Assembly: GCA_029782365.1 (NCBI GenBank)
Contig: JAKOUW010000096.1
Location: 1-64,000 of the forward strand
Length of the DNA stretch: 64,000 bases
DNA from: Chloroflexota bacterium
Lineage (GTDB): Bacteria; Chloroflexota; Anaerolineae; Anaerolineales; UBA4823
Direction: 5' to 3'
The first letter of the stretch is position 1. Each line of letters opens with the position of its first letter. Of this stretch, positions 55,335-64,000 are shown in pieces. The notes under the pieces are model-generated. The model saw only the letters and a program-made list of their open reading frames with translations, ran no database searches and had not been told where the DNA came from. The position numbers and the translations under genes were made by a program.

Positions 55335-55973
55335 ATGCCAATTCGAATATTGATCGCTGATGATCACGCGGTTGTCCGGCAGGGCCTGCGCATGTTCTTA
55401 GGAACTGATGCAGAATTGGAAATTATCGGTGAAGCGCGGGATGGGGCCGAGGCAGTTGAAAAAGCGCGCCTGCTAAAACCGGATGTGATTTTGATGGATT
55501 TATTGATGCCTGTTATGGATGGGATTAGCGCGATCAGCGCCATCCGGCGAGAAATGCCAGAGACCGAAGTTGTTGCACTAACCAGCGTATTGGAAGATAA
55601 ATCAATTGTGGAAGCGGTGAGGGCAGGGGCAATTGGTTATTTGTTAAAAGACACTGAGGCCAACGAACTGCGGAAATCCATTAAAGCTGCTGCTGCTGGC
55701 CAGGTGCAGCTGTCGCACCAGGTAGCGGCACGGTTAATGCGTGAATTGAATACGCCAGTAAAATCACCTGAAACGTTAACGATGCGAGAGCTGGATGTGC
55801 TTAAAATGCTCGCCCAAGGAAAATCGAATAAAGAGATTTCTCAATTCATGAACATTGGCGAACAAACAGTCAAGACGCACGTCAGCCACATCCTTGATAA
55901 GTTAGGCGTCCCCAGCCGAACACAAGCAGCTTTGTTGGCTGTGAGGATGGGGCTGATCTCCACCCTGGAATAA
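55335..55973 (+). CDS. NarL/FixJ-type response regulator (LuxR output domain)
   Basis: This 212-residue regulator has a receiver with the acidic pair D9-D10, the phospho-acceptor D55 in VILMDLLMPVMDG and Lys in GYLLKDTEANEL, then a LuxR helix-turn-helix with LTMRELDVLKMLAQGKSNKE and NIGEQTVKTHVSHILDKLGV. It is 14 bases before the histidine kinase gene, so the two should form a cognate pair. The target genes are unknown; the divergent receiver/multicopper oxidase side is a candidate. Confidence 0.94.
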   Translation: MPIRILIADDHAVVRQGLRMFLGTDAELEIIGEARDGAEAVEKARLLKPDVILMDLLMPVMDGISAISAIRREMPETEVVALTSVLEDKSIVEAVRAGAIGYLLKDTEANELRKSIKAAAAGQVQLSHQVAARLMRELNTPVKSPETLTMRELDVLKMLAQGKSNKEISQFMNIGEQTVKTHVSHILDKLGVPSRTQAALLAVRMGLISTLE

Positions 55974-55987
55974 AGCTGAGCTTTTTC

Positions 55988-58225
55988 TTGAGTAATTTTA
56001 ATTTCGCAACCTTACTTCAGAAAAAAACGCTTCAAAGAGCAGCCGGTTTCGCTTTGGTGGCTGGCGTCTTGTTCATTGTTGACTTGGTGATTGATAATGC
56101 GTCAGGCACGCATACTTTGCTGGAATGGCATCACTTTGTTCTTTACTTAATATTCACTTTGTTTTGTTTCTTTTTTTACATCAACGCGGTGATTATGAAC
56201 CAGCAGACCGAAGTGAATTTACGGAAATCCCGCGATGACCTGGAGGTGATTGTAAGCGATCGAACGGCAGAATTGGAACGCGCCAACCAAAATTTGCAGG
56301 CAGAAATAACGGAGCGATTGCAGATTCAGAAGGAACGTGAACAAATTTACGCTCAAGCTGAATTTGCCCGCCAACAAGCACTGTTGCTATCGGAAGAGCT
56401 TCAACTCGCGAATAGTACCTTTCGAGCACTCCTGGATACAATGCCTGTCGGGCTGGTGATGACTGATTCGGACGGGATGCTTACGATGGCTAATCAGCTC
56501 GCACGCAGTATTTTAGGGGATGATTTGACTGGCGCGACAGAAACATTAAAAGAGAATTGCGTCGTTTGCCGCGTTGATGGAACATGCTTCCCACCAGAAG
56601 AGCTTCCATTAAATAGAGCGATTCACCATGGAGAAATCGTCACGAATGTTGAAGCGCTCCTATGGCAAGATGATGGAACGAAGACCTATGTACTGCTCTC
56701 AGCCAGTCCAGTGCAAGAAGAGACTGGATTGGTGATCAATGCTGTTGAGATTATCCAGGATATTACTGGCTTGAAGCGCATGGAACAGGCATTGCGAGAA
56801 AGTGAAGAACGGTACCGAACCCAATTTGATATATTTCCAGAGCCAAACTCTGTTTGGGATCGAAACGGCGAACTCTTATTGTTGAATAATGTATCGGCAC
56901 GTTTCCTGGGTGGACTGCGAGAAGATTTTTTAGGTAAAACAGTCACTGATATCTACGGATCAGGCGGGCGAGGATATCGTGAAAGAATCCAAAGAGTAAT
57001 CGATACCGGCAATACAGAAGTCTTTGAAGATGAATTGACCCTGCCACAAGGGAAGAGAATATTTTGGACAACCATGCAGAGGGTGCAAAATCCGGATGGA
57101 CAATATGTTGCTCAGGTGATTGCTTACGATATCACCGAACGGAAACAAGCGGAAGAAGCACTGCAAGCATCTGAAAAGAAATTTTCTTCGGTGTTTGAAT
57201 TTTCTCCTGATGGCATCGCAATATTGAGGCTGCCGGATCTATATTTGTTGGATATTAACCCAGCATTTGTTCGTATGCTTGGTTTCCCACGCGAAGCAAT
57301 CATGGGAACGAATTGGCAAAAGCTTGAATTGATGCCAATTTTGGCTCAAAGAGAAATGCTTGAAGAGAATTTTCGCGAATTGGGTCGCCTGGTTGATTTT
57401 GAGTTGGCTTTGAATAGTTATCCGGAGGGCAAGAATGTTGTTTTGCTTTCGTTGATCCATATGCAGCTCGGAGACGAATCAGGTTTGCTGGCAATTGTTC
57501 ACGATATAACCAAGCGCAAGCGTTCTGAAGAAGCATTATTAAAAGCTCAAGAAGAATTGGCGCGCTCAGTGGAAGAGAGAATCACGCTTAAGGAGCGCCA
57601 GCGTTTGGCGAGAGAGCTGCATGACTCGGTTTCACAAGCATTATACGGGATTTCATTAGGCGCGCACACTGCTTTAGCACAAATTGATGGGGAACGAGGC
57701 CGGATTGTGGATGCGATGAATTACGTCATCAGTCTTGCACAAGCAGGCCTGGCAGAAATGAGGGCGTTAATTTTTGAACTGCGCCCAGAATCATTAGAAC
57801 AAGAAGGCCTGGTGACCGCGCTGACCAAGCAAATTGCCGCCTTGCGGGCCAGGTATTCATTAGAAGTAAATATGCAAGGCTGTGATGAACCGGATTGTTC
57901 GCTGGTGGTTAAGGAGACGCTCTACAGAATTGCACAAGAGTCTCTGCACAACGCAGTAAAGCATGCACGGCCAAATCGATTGGATATTATCTTGGACTGC
58001 ACGAATAAAGAAATCGAGATCACAATTCGAGACGATGGAATTGGTTTTGACCCAAACAAGAATTATCCCGGACATCTGGGATTAAAATCCATGCGCGAAC
58101 GGGCATTACGCCTTGGAGGACGTTTAGAGATAACGAGTGAACCTGGGAAGGGAACTCAGGTGCACGCGGTCCTTCCCTTTGAAGAGACCGAACAGCAAGG
58201 CGAAAATGAAAGGGTAAGCATTTAG
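55988..58225 (+). CDS. Sensor histidine kinase with three PAS domains (NarL-type HisKA_3)
   Basis: This 745-residue kinase has two membrane helices (about 20-35 and 49-67), a coiled coil (72-140), and three PAS domains (about 144-265, 270-395 and 398-510). The dimerisation domain follows with the phospho-His in RLARELHDSVSQALYG, then the ATPase domain with DDGIGFDPNKNYPGHLGLKS. The first PAS has Cys191, Cys194 and Cys200 (NCVVCRVDGTCF), which could bind a metal or cluster. It starts at TTG 55988 with only a weak ribosome site. The signal is unknown; no large extracytoplasmic domain is present, so sensing is probably internal. Confidence 0.93.
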   Translation: MSNFNFATLLQKKTLQRAAGFALVAGVLFIVDLVIDNASGTHTLLEWHHFVLYLIFTLFCFFFYINAVIMNQQTEVNLRKSRDDLEVIVSDRTAELERANQNLQAEITERLQIQKEREQIYAQAEFARQQALLLSEELQLANSTFRALLDTMPVGLVMTDSDGMLTMANQLARSILGDDLTGATETLKENCVVCRVDGTCFPPEELPLNRAIHHGEIVTNVEALLWQDDGTKTYVLLSASPVQEETGLVINAVEIIQDITGLKRMEQALRESEERYRTQFDIFPEPNSVWDRNGELLLLNNVSARFLGGLREDFLGKTVTDIYGSGGRGYRERIQRVIDTGNTEVFEDELTLPQGKRIFWTTMQRVQNPDGQYVAQVIAYDITERKQAEEALQASEKKFSSVFEFSPDGIAILRLPDLYLLDINPAFVRMLGFPREAIMGTNWQKLELMPILAQREMLEENFRELGRLVDFELALNSYPEGKNVVLLSLIHMQLGDESGLLAIVHDITKRKRSEEALLKAQEELARSVEERITLKERQRLARELHDSVSQALYGISLGAHTALAQIDGERGRIVDAMNYVISLAQAGLAEMRALIFELRPESLEQEGLVTALTKQIAALRARYSLEVNMQGCDEPDCSLVVKETLYRIAQESLHNAVKHARPNRLDIILDCTNKEIEITIRDDGIGFDPNKNYPGHLGLKSMRERALRLGGRLEITSEPGKGTQVHAVLPFEETEQQGENERVSI

Positions 58226-58232
58226 CAAATCT

Positions 58233-59393
58233 TTAGAAAGGCACTTGGCCCAGAGCAAACCTTACCTGTAATCCCCCGTTGATCCATTTCAAGTTGGTGT
58301 CGAGAGAAAAACCGATTTGGCCCAATAAACGCAAATCATTGCATAAAACACCAAGCCGCCATCCAGGGCACACCCTACGAAGAACATGGCCGAACTGCGC
58401 ATAGAGATTGCGCAAATCGTGATTGGATTGAATTCGAAGGCCATAGGGTGGATTGGTGACCACCCAGCCAGTTCCTGTTGGTTCGATGGCGGAGACAGCC
58501 TTGCATGAGAATTGAACTATAGATGCTACTCCTGCTCGCTCAGCGTTGGCTTGAGCAAGGCGAATTGCACCTGCATCGCGATCGGATCCCAGGATTATTG
58601 GTGCCGGATGACTTGATTGATTATGGTGTTGATCGAGCAGTTTTTGCCAAATATCTGCTTTAAATTCCGGCCATTTCATGAAAGCAAATTGCCGGTTATT
58701 GCCTGGGGGGATTTGTGCAGAAAGTAAAGCGGCTTCGATGGGCAAAGTGCCAGAACCACAAAAAGGATCAAGAAATGGGGAAGAACCATCGTAACCACTG
58801 GCGAGAAGCATTGCGGCAGCGAGAGTTTCGCGCAAAGGGGCTTTGGCACTGGCAAGGCGATATCCTCGACGGTGAAGCAAAGCTCCAGAAGAGTCAATTG
58901 ATATTGTGCAATGATCATTAAACAAACGAGCGACAACTAATTGCGTATAGCCATCGTCAGAGCAAGGAACAATACCACTCGGCTTACCAAGTCGATCCTG
59001 AATAGCCATCGTTATTTCTCGCGAGACGGCAGTTGAATGGTATAAACGGGATTTTCGGCAGGTAGTGCGAATGCACACGGGCTGACCGGGTAGAATGAAC
59101 CTTTCCCACGGCAGCAGGGCGGATTTTCGTCGAAGTTCTGAAAAGGCAGCAGCATGGAAATCACCTAAGCGAACCAGAACTCTGCTGGCAGTACGCAGAT
59201 AAAGATTGGCCTGATATATTTCTGCATGATCTCCTGCGATCTCAATGCCGCCAACAATTTCATCCTCACGCTCAACATAATTCAAATTTGATTGTTCTAA
59301 AAGGTGTTCAGGCTGAGCCAACCCAAATTTGATTAATTCCTGAAATGTGACATTCTCTATGCCTGGAGCAGAAACAATAAAAATCTTTTCCAT
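58233..59393 (-). CDS. THUMP-domain class I SAM-dependent RNA methyltransferase (RlmL-like)
   Basis: This 386-residue protein has an N-terminal ferredoxin-like/THUMP region (up to about 160) and a C-terminal Rossmann methyltransferase with SPFLDPFCGSGTLPIEAALL and the N6-type catalytic WVVTNPPYGLRI. This matches the YcbY/RlmL N-terminal half that methylates G2445 in 23S rRNA (N2-guanine). It lacks the RlmK part. It converges on the kinase gene with a 7-base gap and no visible terminator. Confidence 0.88.
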   Translation of the reverse strand: MEKIFIVSAPGIENVTFQELIKFGLAQPEHLLEQSNLNYVEREDEIVGGIEIAGDHAEIYQANLYLRTASRVLVRLGDFHAAAFSELRRKSALLPWERFILPGQPVCIRTTCRKSRLYHSTAVSREITMAIQDRLGKPSGIVPCSDDGYTQLVVARLFNDHCTISIDSSGALLHRRGYRLASAKAPLRETLAAAMLLASGYDGSSPFLDPFCGSGTLPIEAALLSAQIPPGNNRQFAFMKWPEFKADIWQKLLDQHHNQSSHPAPIILGSDRDAGAIRLAQANAERAGVASIVQFSCKAVSAIEPTGTGWVVTNPPYGLRIQSNHDLRNLYAQFGHVLRRVCPGWRLGVLCNDLRLLGQIGFSLDTNLKWINGGLQVRFALGQVPF

Positions 59394-59449
59394 ACTAGAA
59401 TTTATTGACGATTTTCAAAAAATGGCATAGTTGATATGAGGTATTATCA

Positions 59450-60709
59450 TTATTTTCCTACCACGGGCGACCTGGCCGCCACGCTCGTTGGCCAGATTGG
59501 GTAGAACTCATTGCCCTGCGCTTGAACGATAAAAATTGGATTCGAAGTGATTTGGCCGTTATTGTCGAATCTCAAATTCTGGGCAGCCAAGACCATTTTT
59601 GTTCCGGAAGGAATCGACAGTTTCGATAAAGCTGCGCGCAAGTTAGAAGGGTCAATTGATGCTGAGGATTGCAGAGCTTCGGCAATCACCCAACCAGCCT
59701 GGTAGGCATACACTCCAGCACTCGTGATATCGGAATTATAACGAGCTTTAAAGCGGTTATTCAATGCCTCAGTGCCAGGGACAAATTTTGAATATGCTGA
59801 TGCGGCAAACCATCCTTCAAATGCTGAACCGCCTTGAGAGAGAATAATGGGATCCAGGGGTGATCCAGATGTATCGATAAAGGGAACTTCTGCGAGACCG
59901 GAGTCATTTCGAGCTTTGGCGATAAGAGCCAAGTCATTTGTTGTAACATTGGTTAAAATGGCATCCACATTGCTGGATTTGATTTGAGCCAATTCATTAA
60001 TCAATTCGCCGGGCTTGGCACTGTATTTCAATTCAATTCCTATACCGATGCCATTTTCTTGTAAGAATTTTTGTTGGATCCCAGCGGTTAAGTTCGCCTG
60101 GTCAGTATCCGCATGAATTAGGGCCACCTTCTGAATATTAAGCCCAGCCAATTTACCGAGGTCCTTTAAGAATTCTGTAACAGATTTGGCGTAACCGCTG
60201 GCATTTGGGCAAATGCGAAACGTGTACTTCAAATCGCTCGAGGTTAAATTATCTGCAACTGCCTGTGTAACGATAAATGGCGTTGACAACCGTTCGGACT
60301 CCCTGGAGGCGACGAATATGTTTTCTGAACTATCAGTATCAATAATGGCGACAACACTTTCTTGTTGCACCATCCGGGTTAATTCACTTTGTGCAATTTC
60401 AGCTTTACCCTGAGAATCGCCCCAAACTAATTCGATCAAAGCCCCCCCAAGAGAAGAAATACCCCCGGAGGCGTTAATATCGTCGACAGCAAGCTCCAAC
60501 CCATGCTTCGCAGACAGGCTTAGTCCAGTTGTATCACTCGAGAGTGGGAGGAGTGCGCCTATTTTTAGCGATTTGAATTGTTGGTACGGGTTTTGTGAAT
60601 CGGTTCCAATCACTTGATGTGGAACCACAGGGCTTGTACAGCCATCCAGTAGGACTGCAATCGTGAGCAGAATCGTTGCGAGCTTGGTGAGAAATTTGCA
60701 GTTAGTCAA
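59450..60709 (-). CDS. Branched-chain amino-acid-type ABC substrate-binding lipoprotein
   Basis: This 419-residue protein is a LivJ-like periplasmic binding protein (peripla_BP_6). The signal peptide ends in LLDGC, a lipobox with an unusual Asp. The start of the mature domain IGALLPLSSDTTGLSLSAKH followed by GLELAVDDINASGGI, the Y-A-K-S segment, and the block GVYAYQAGWVIAEAL fit the family. It starts at TTG 60709, with GGAG six bases upstream. No permease or ATPase gene is adjacent, so it may serve a distant transporter or act in sensing. Confidence 0.9.
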   Translation of the reverse strand: MTNCKFLTKLATILLTIAVLLDGCTSPVVPHQVIGTDSQNPYQQFKSLKIGALLPLSSDTTGLSLSAKHGLELAVDDINASGGISSLGGALIELVWGDSQGKAEIAQSELTRMVQQESVVAIIDTDSSENIFVASRESERLSTPFIVTQAVADNLTSSDLKYTFRICPNASGYAKSVTEFLKDLGKLAGLNIQKVALIHADTDQANLTAGIQQKFLQENGIGIGIELKYSAKPGELINELAQIKSSNVDAILTNVTTNDLALIAKARNDSGLAEVPFIDTSGSPLDPIILSQGGSAFEGWFAASAYSKFVPGTEALNNRFKARYNSDITSAGVYAYQAGWVIAEALQSSASIDPSNLRAALSKLSIPSGTKMVLAAQNLRFDNNGQITSNPIFIVQAQGNEFYPIWPTSVAARSPVVGK

Positions 60710-60779
60710 ATGAATCTCCAGGGGAAAAAATTGAATAATAACCAGAGTGCGAATGACACTTTTTAAGATTATGAATCAT

Positions 60780-61988
60780 TCAGGAATGCCAGATCGCTTC
60801 ATCGTAGGCAGGCAATTCACAACGTAATGGAGTATCTTTGCGATATCCCAAAGCGTAACCGGCTTGCATTAATTGATGAATTTCACTGGTGCCCTCATAG
60901 ATTACGGCGCCACGTGCATTTCGCATGTATCGTTCAACATCATATTCATCGCTGTATCCATAAGCGCCGTGGATCTGTATCGCCTCATTAGCAGCTTCGA
61001 AGGAAGCATCAGTTGCAAACCATTTCAGCAGGGATGTTTCGCGCGTATTCCTCATGCCCATGTTTTTCATCCATCCGACATGTAAAAGCTGCAGGCGACC
61101 CATTTCATAATCTCGTACCATGCGAGCGATTTTTTGTTGAATGAGTTGGTGCTTTCCAATCTCTTTTCCAAACGCTTTGCGATCCTGGGCATATTTTACA
61201 CTGGCGTCCAGGCATGCGCGAATGAGGCCAACTGCTCCTGAGCCGACCGTATATCGACCATTATCCAAGCATGACATTGCGATTTTGAAACCCTCCCCTT
61301 CTTCACCCAGGCGATTCTCCGTAGGAACACGCACATCCTGGCAAGAGACCCAACCGGTAGAACCTGCCCGCACGCCCAATTTCCCATGAATATCTCCGCG
61401 TGTTACCCCAGGCCAGCCGGTTTCGACAATAAACGCTGATAGCTGGTCGTGAGGATCTGGACGTTCAGGATTTGTGCGCGCGATCCATAAAATCTGGTGA
61501 GCCTTGCTGGCTAAAGAAATCCACATCTTCTCACCATTCAAAATGTAGTCTCCACCATCTTTGTGAGCCGTTGAAGCCATATTTGCGACATCGCTGCCAA
61601 CACCTGGCTCTGTCAACCCGAACATAGCATATTTGTTTCCTATGGCTTGAGGCACTAAATATTTTTGTTTCTGCTCCTCTGAACCCCATTGCAATAGAGC
61701 CAGGCTGTTCAACCCCATATGGACAGACATAATTACGCGCAGGTGTGTGTCCATATATTCTAGCTCTTCACATACCAGGCCTAAAGCAATGTAATCGAAA
61801 CCTTGACCGCCGTATTTTTCTGGAATACATATACCTAATAAACCCAATTCGCCCAGGCGAGGTAAAATATCGGGATGCATTGTTTGATTGCGATCGGCTT
61901 CTTTTACTAAAGGAGCCACTTCTTTGCGGCAGTAATCTCTCACCATTTTGATAATTTGTTTATGTTCTTCACTCAGGTAAAAATCCAT
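60780..61988 (-). CDS. Acyl-CoA dehydrogenase
   Basis: This FAD enzyme of 402 residues oxidises an acyl-CoA thioester. Visible are MFGLTEPGVGSDVANMAST (FAD block), YILNGEKMWIS, the R-x-F-G-K block and the catalytic Glu in GAVIYEGTSEIHQLMQAGY. Resemblance is to the glutaryl-CoA/short-chain group, but the substrate cannot be fixed. I start at ATG 61988, with GGAGGATTTC immediately upstream; the frame to 62081 would run into the amidohydrolase gene. It follows that gene by 43 bases. Confidence 0.93.
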   Translation of the reverse strand: MDFYLSEEHKQIIKMVRDYCRKEVAPLVKEADRNQTMHPDILPRLGELGLLGICIPEKYGGQGFDYIALGLVCEELEYMDTHLRVIMSVHMGLNSLALLQWGSEEQKQKYLVPQAIGNKYAMFGLTEPGVGSDVANMASTAHKDGGDYILNGEKMWISLASKAHQILWIARTNPERPDPHDQLSAFIVETGWPGVTRGDIHGKLGVRAGSTGWVSCQDVRVPTENRLGEEGEGFKIAMSCLDNGRYTVGSGAVGLIRACLDASVKYAQDRKAFGKEIGKHQLIQQKIARMVRDYEMGRLQLLHVGWMKNMGMRNTRETSLLKWFATDASFEAANEAIQIHGAYGYSDEYDVERYMRNARGAVIYEGTSEIHQLMQAGYALGYRKDTPLRCELPAYDEAIWHS

Positions 61989-62031
61989 GAAATCCTCCAA
62001 AGGAATAGATACAGGAAAGATAAGCGATTTT

Positions 62032-63660
62032 TTATGGAGTGCAAATCGAACTTTGACCAGAGGCGCAGAAACGCGCCGCACCCCCCACCATAGTCATCAT
62101 AACTTTTATTGCGGGTATTTGATCGATCGATATCGCCAACGGATTGGCGGATAATATCACAACATCGGCATACTTGCCCGGAACAAGGCTGCCTAGAATC
62201 GAATCCTGGTGATTGGCATAAGCAGCATTAATCGTCATCATTTTCAAAGCTTCGTCAACAGTTACCGCCTGGGCAACTTGCCACTGAGCTGGTTTTATTC
62301 CAAGATAATTTTGCCGGGTGACCCCCTGGTAAATTGCCTGGACAACCGATGCTGGATCAGTCGGGCGTTTAAAACCATTTCGCCAATCTGTGCAGCACCA
62401 TGGATCATCTGTATTGCCAATCAGGAAAATTCCTGAAGTGAGCATATCGCGCCAGCGAGCAGTATGTTCAACTTCATTGAACGGGATAAACTTTTTAAAA
62501 GAGGCATCTTCTACCCATAAGCTGGCATTGATAAATTGAACTGATCCAATGATGCCGAGCTTCGCCATCTTTTGAACCTCTGCATCTGTCATTGTACCGG
62601 TATGTTCCAAACGCAAGCGCAGGTTAGAATTGGGTTGACCTCCTAACGCTTTTTCATATGCTTCCAGGGCCTCGCCATTGGCTGCCGGGCTAAAGGAATG
62701 AATTGCAACCTGCCAACCGTGCGAAGTTGCATCGATTACCATTTGGTTAAGTTGCTCCTGGTTGAAGAAAACCTGCTCACCCCATTCTCTGTCGAGTGTA
62801 ATTTTGATCCCCGCCGCCTGTAAATAAGGACCGAATTGTTGGAGAGGTTTTATACCCGCAGCTTGATACCAAGGATTGTATGCATAGTCAAATCCTACGG
62901 CGAGGTAAGCTGAAACACGCAATGGAAGTTTATTCTGTTGTGCGAGTGATTGGAGCTCAGCCAGCCGTGCATCGGTCACAAATAATTCGTTTATGCCTGT
63001 CCAGCCTTCAGCCAAAGTTTTTGATAAGACATCATCAATCGTGGTTGTGCCGCCATATAAGTTTCGGTCACCAATACGGTGTGCATGGGAATCAATAAAG
63101 CCTGGGAAAAGTGCCATGCCGGAAAGATCAAACAAGCGGGTCGTAGGGCCTTTTAACGCCAAGATTTGCTCATTCCTTCCAACAGCTAGGATAAATTCTC
63201 CTCGGATTGCGATCGCTTGAGCAACTGGCTGGTCCTTTTCCATAGTGACAACCTGGCCGTTATAGTAGATAATGTCGGCTTGCTCTGTTTGAGGAGTGGG
63301 CGTTAAAGAGGACCGGGTTTGTGAGGCAAGGGCGGTGGCAGTTTGAGCCTGAGCAGTCAATGCCAACATGAATTTTGTTTCTGGCGTGGGGGCATTGTCA
63401 GTTAAAGCAATTCCTGTTTGTGCGATTTGAGTGAGAGCCTGGTTTATTTTGTTCGCAGGTGCAGTAGCGGTGGGATTGAGAATAGATTTGGTTGGAGTTG
63501 TGTTCTCTAGAAGGGCTGACGATGTTTGTGCTTGCTCGGTCAGAGCCTGGTTTATTTTCGAGATTGGAGTTTGTGCTGATTGAGGTATAAAATTGCAGGT
63601 TAGCCCAAGGCCTGATAAAACCAAAACAATCCACATAAGGGACACTAAAGCTCTTTTCAT
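62032..63660 (-). CDS. Exported YtcJ-type amidohydrolase with N-terminal QAQT repeats
   Basis: This 542-residue protein has a signal sequence ending near Cys22 (LGLTC), which is not a good lipobox, so lipidation is uncertain. Residues 35-115 hold three related units (KINQALTEQAQTSSAL, KINQALTQIAQTGIAL, KFMLALTAQAQTATAL) separated by Pro/Thr-rich stretches. The catalytic domain follows from about 128, with the metal motif GFIDSHAHRIGD near 190, later His in WQVAIHSFSP and RLRLEHTGTM, and Asp in GNTDDPWC. The YtcJ branch (Amidohydro_3) includes amide and carbamate hydrolases; the substrate is unknown. Downstream is an acyl-CoA dehydrogenase. Confidence 0.85.
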   Translation of the reverse strand: MKRALVSLMWIVLVLSGLGLTCNFIPQSAQTPISKINQALTEQAQTSSALLENTTPTKSILNPTATAPANKINQALTQIAQTGIALTDNAPTPETKFMLALTAQAQTATALASQTRSSLTPTPQTEQADIIYYNGQVVTMEKDQPVAQAIAIRGEFILAVGRNEQILALKGPTTRLFDLSGMALFPGFIDSHAHRIGDRNLYGGTTTIDDVLSKTLAEGWTGINELFVTDARLAELQSLAQQNKLPLRVSAYLAVGFDYAYNPWYQAAGIKPLQQFGPYLQAAGIKITLDREWGEQVFFNQEQLNQMVIDATSHGWQVAIHSFSPAANGEALEAYEKALGGQPNSNLRLRLEHTGTMTDAEVQKMAKLGIIGSVQFINASLWVEDASFKKFIPFNEVEHTARWRDMLTSGIFLIGNTDDPWCCTDWRNGFKRPTDPASVVQAIYQGVTRQNYLGIKPAQWQVAQAVTVDEALKMMTINAAYANHQDSILGSLVPGKYADVVILSANPLAISIDQIPAIKVMMTMVGGAARFCASGQSSICTP

Positions 63661-63721
63661 AAACGCATCCTGATCAAGGAGGATAGACTAATATACACCT
63701 GTTTCAGCAATTTTAGATAAA

Positions 63722-64000
63722 TCATTTATGTCTCAGGTGAAAAATTCCATACCGAACTTTTTCCCAGGCTTTGATAATCTGTTGTTTTTCGGTTACGATT
63801 GATGGATGGCCACTAAAAAGCAAACCTGTATATAAATCCGCCAAGAACTTCACATTTGTGTGAATTATCGTAAAGGCAGCTTTTTGTTTTTCATTCTTCA
63901 CGATACGCTCTAAGACAAAAGAAAAAACGGAAATAAATTCATTAATGGTTCGCGATGGGCTGGGTGAAATTCCAAGCTTTTGGCCAAGGTGGAATAAACG
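63722..64000 (-). CDS. C-terminal part of a DUF4129/transglutaminase-like protein (partial at window end)
   Basis: Reading the minus strand from base 64000 gives 92 residues ending at TGA (63724-63722). The segment HLGQKLGISPSPSRTINEFI is followed by helical sequence, a block VKFLADLYTGLLFSGHPSI and the end KAWEKVRYGIFHLRHK. In DUF4129 domains, found at the C-terminus of bacterial transglutaminase-like membrane proteins, a similar L-G-x-P-R-x-x-x-T-P-x-E-F/Y pattern precedes a helix and a final W-x-x-L-R block. I infer such a protein; the rest lies beyond the window. Confidence 0.6.
   Translation of the reverse strand, partial: RLFHLGQKLGISPSPSRTINEFISVFSFVLERIVKNEKQKAAFTIIHTNVKFLADLYTGLLFSGHPSIVTEKQQIIKAWEKVRYGIFHLRHK

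Noticed and set aside
61989..62081. Extended N-terminus of the acyl-CoA dehydrogenase
   Set aside because: A strong GGAGG site precedes ATG 61988. The extra codons would overlap the amidohydrolase end and add no family-like sequence.
1..64000. Selenoprotein genes that would use the tRNA-Sec
   Set aside because: I looked for genes that appear to stop at TGA inside a conserved domain and found none. All recognised genes reach normal lengths, so the selenoproteins must lie elsewhere.
1..64000. CRISPR array, prophage, toxin-antitoxin or restriction genes
   Set aside because: No regularly spaced repeats, phage structural genes or recognisable defence genes were seen.

Overview
The gene content points to a member of the Chloroflexota, most likely class Anaerolineae. 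The clues are coenzyme F420 genes (cofD, cofC) with an F420-type oxidoreductase, a plsX-fabF pair, an SCP-2 protein, a selenocysteine tRNA, many short or overlapping gene junctions, and a membrane-anchored NERD-like fragment. This assignment is inferred from recognised families; no 16S gene or conserved marker phylogeny is available in the window.

Layout. Positions 1-350: the end of an IS982-type transposase, abutting a truncated gene. 361-2649: fatty acid/phospholipid genes fabF and plsX (minus). 2700-5900: tRNA-Leu(GAG), then a polar amino-acid ABC transporter operon ending in an SCP-2 protein (plus). 5921-10735: a GH3 glycosidase, an ArsR regulator, a DHH phosphoesterase, an M50 site-2 protease and tRNA-Sec. 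10859-13656: the F420 operon cofD-cofC-LLM oxidoreductase (plus). 13673-16732: a 1019-residue protein of unknown function with its own promoter. 17115-20874: galT, a GH42 beta-galactosidase and a stand-alone MetH-activation-like protein (minus). 20965-24450: arginine deiminase, a lipid kinase and an O-antigen-ligase-like protein.

From about 24.5 to 50.0 kb nearly everything is one minus-strand envelope polysaccharide locus. It holds a WbpE/WbpB/WbpD-like amino-sugar set, a WbaP-type initiating sugar transferase, a DUF354 protein, a six-hairpin-type protein, a two-domain oxidoreductase, acyltransferase 3, a GT4, a nucleotidyltransferase/4,6-dehydratase/reductase trio, an NTP_transf_5-like protein, Wzy-like and Wzx proteins, a TPR protein, WecC, and dTDP-rhamnose genes with an MBOAT acyltransferase between rfbC and rfbD. 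Genes for sugar activation, lipid-linked initiation, flipping, polymerisation and decoration are all present. I see no obvious Wzz-type chain-length regulator or tyrosine kinase.

From 50.1 to 58.2 kb lies a secreted multicopper oxidase of about 1467 residues with an unusual repeat insert and C-terminal fibronectin III domains. Next to it are a receiver-only response regulator and a divergent LuxR-type regulator/histidine kinase pair. The window ends with an RNA methyltransferase, a branched-chain-amino-acid-type binding protein, an acyl-CoA dehydrogenase, an exported YtcJ-type amidohydrolase with N-terminal repeats, and a partial DUF4129-like C-terminus.

The best candidates for undescribed biology are the 1019-residue orphan, the giant multicopper oxidase with its signalling neighbours, the module of two-domain oxidoreductase, six-hairpin protein and DUF354 protein, and the stand-alone MetH-activation-like protein in a galactoside operon.
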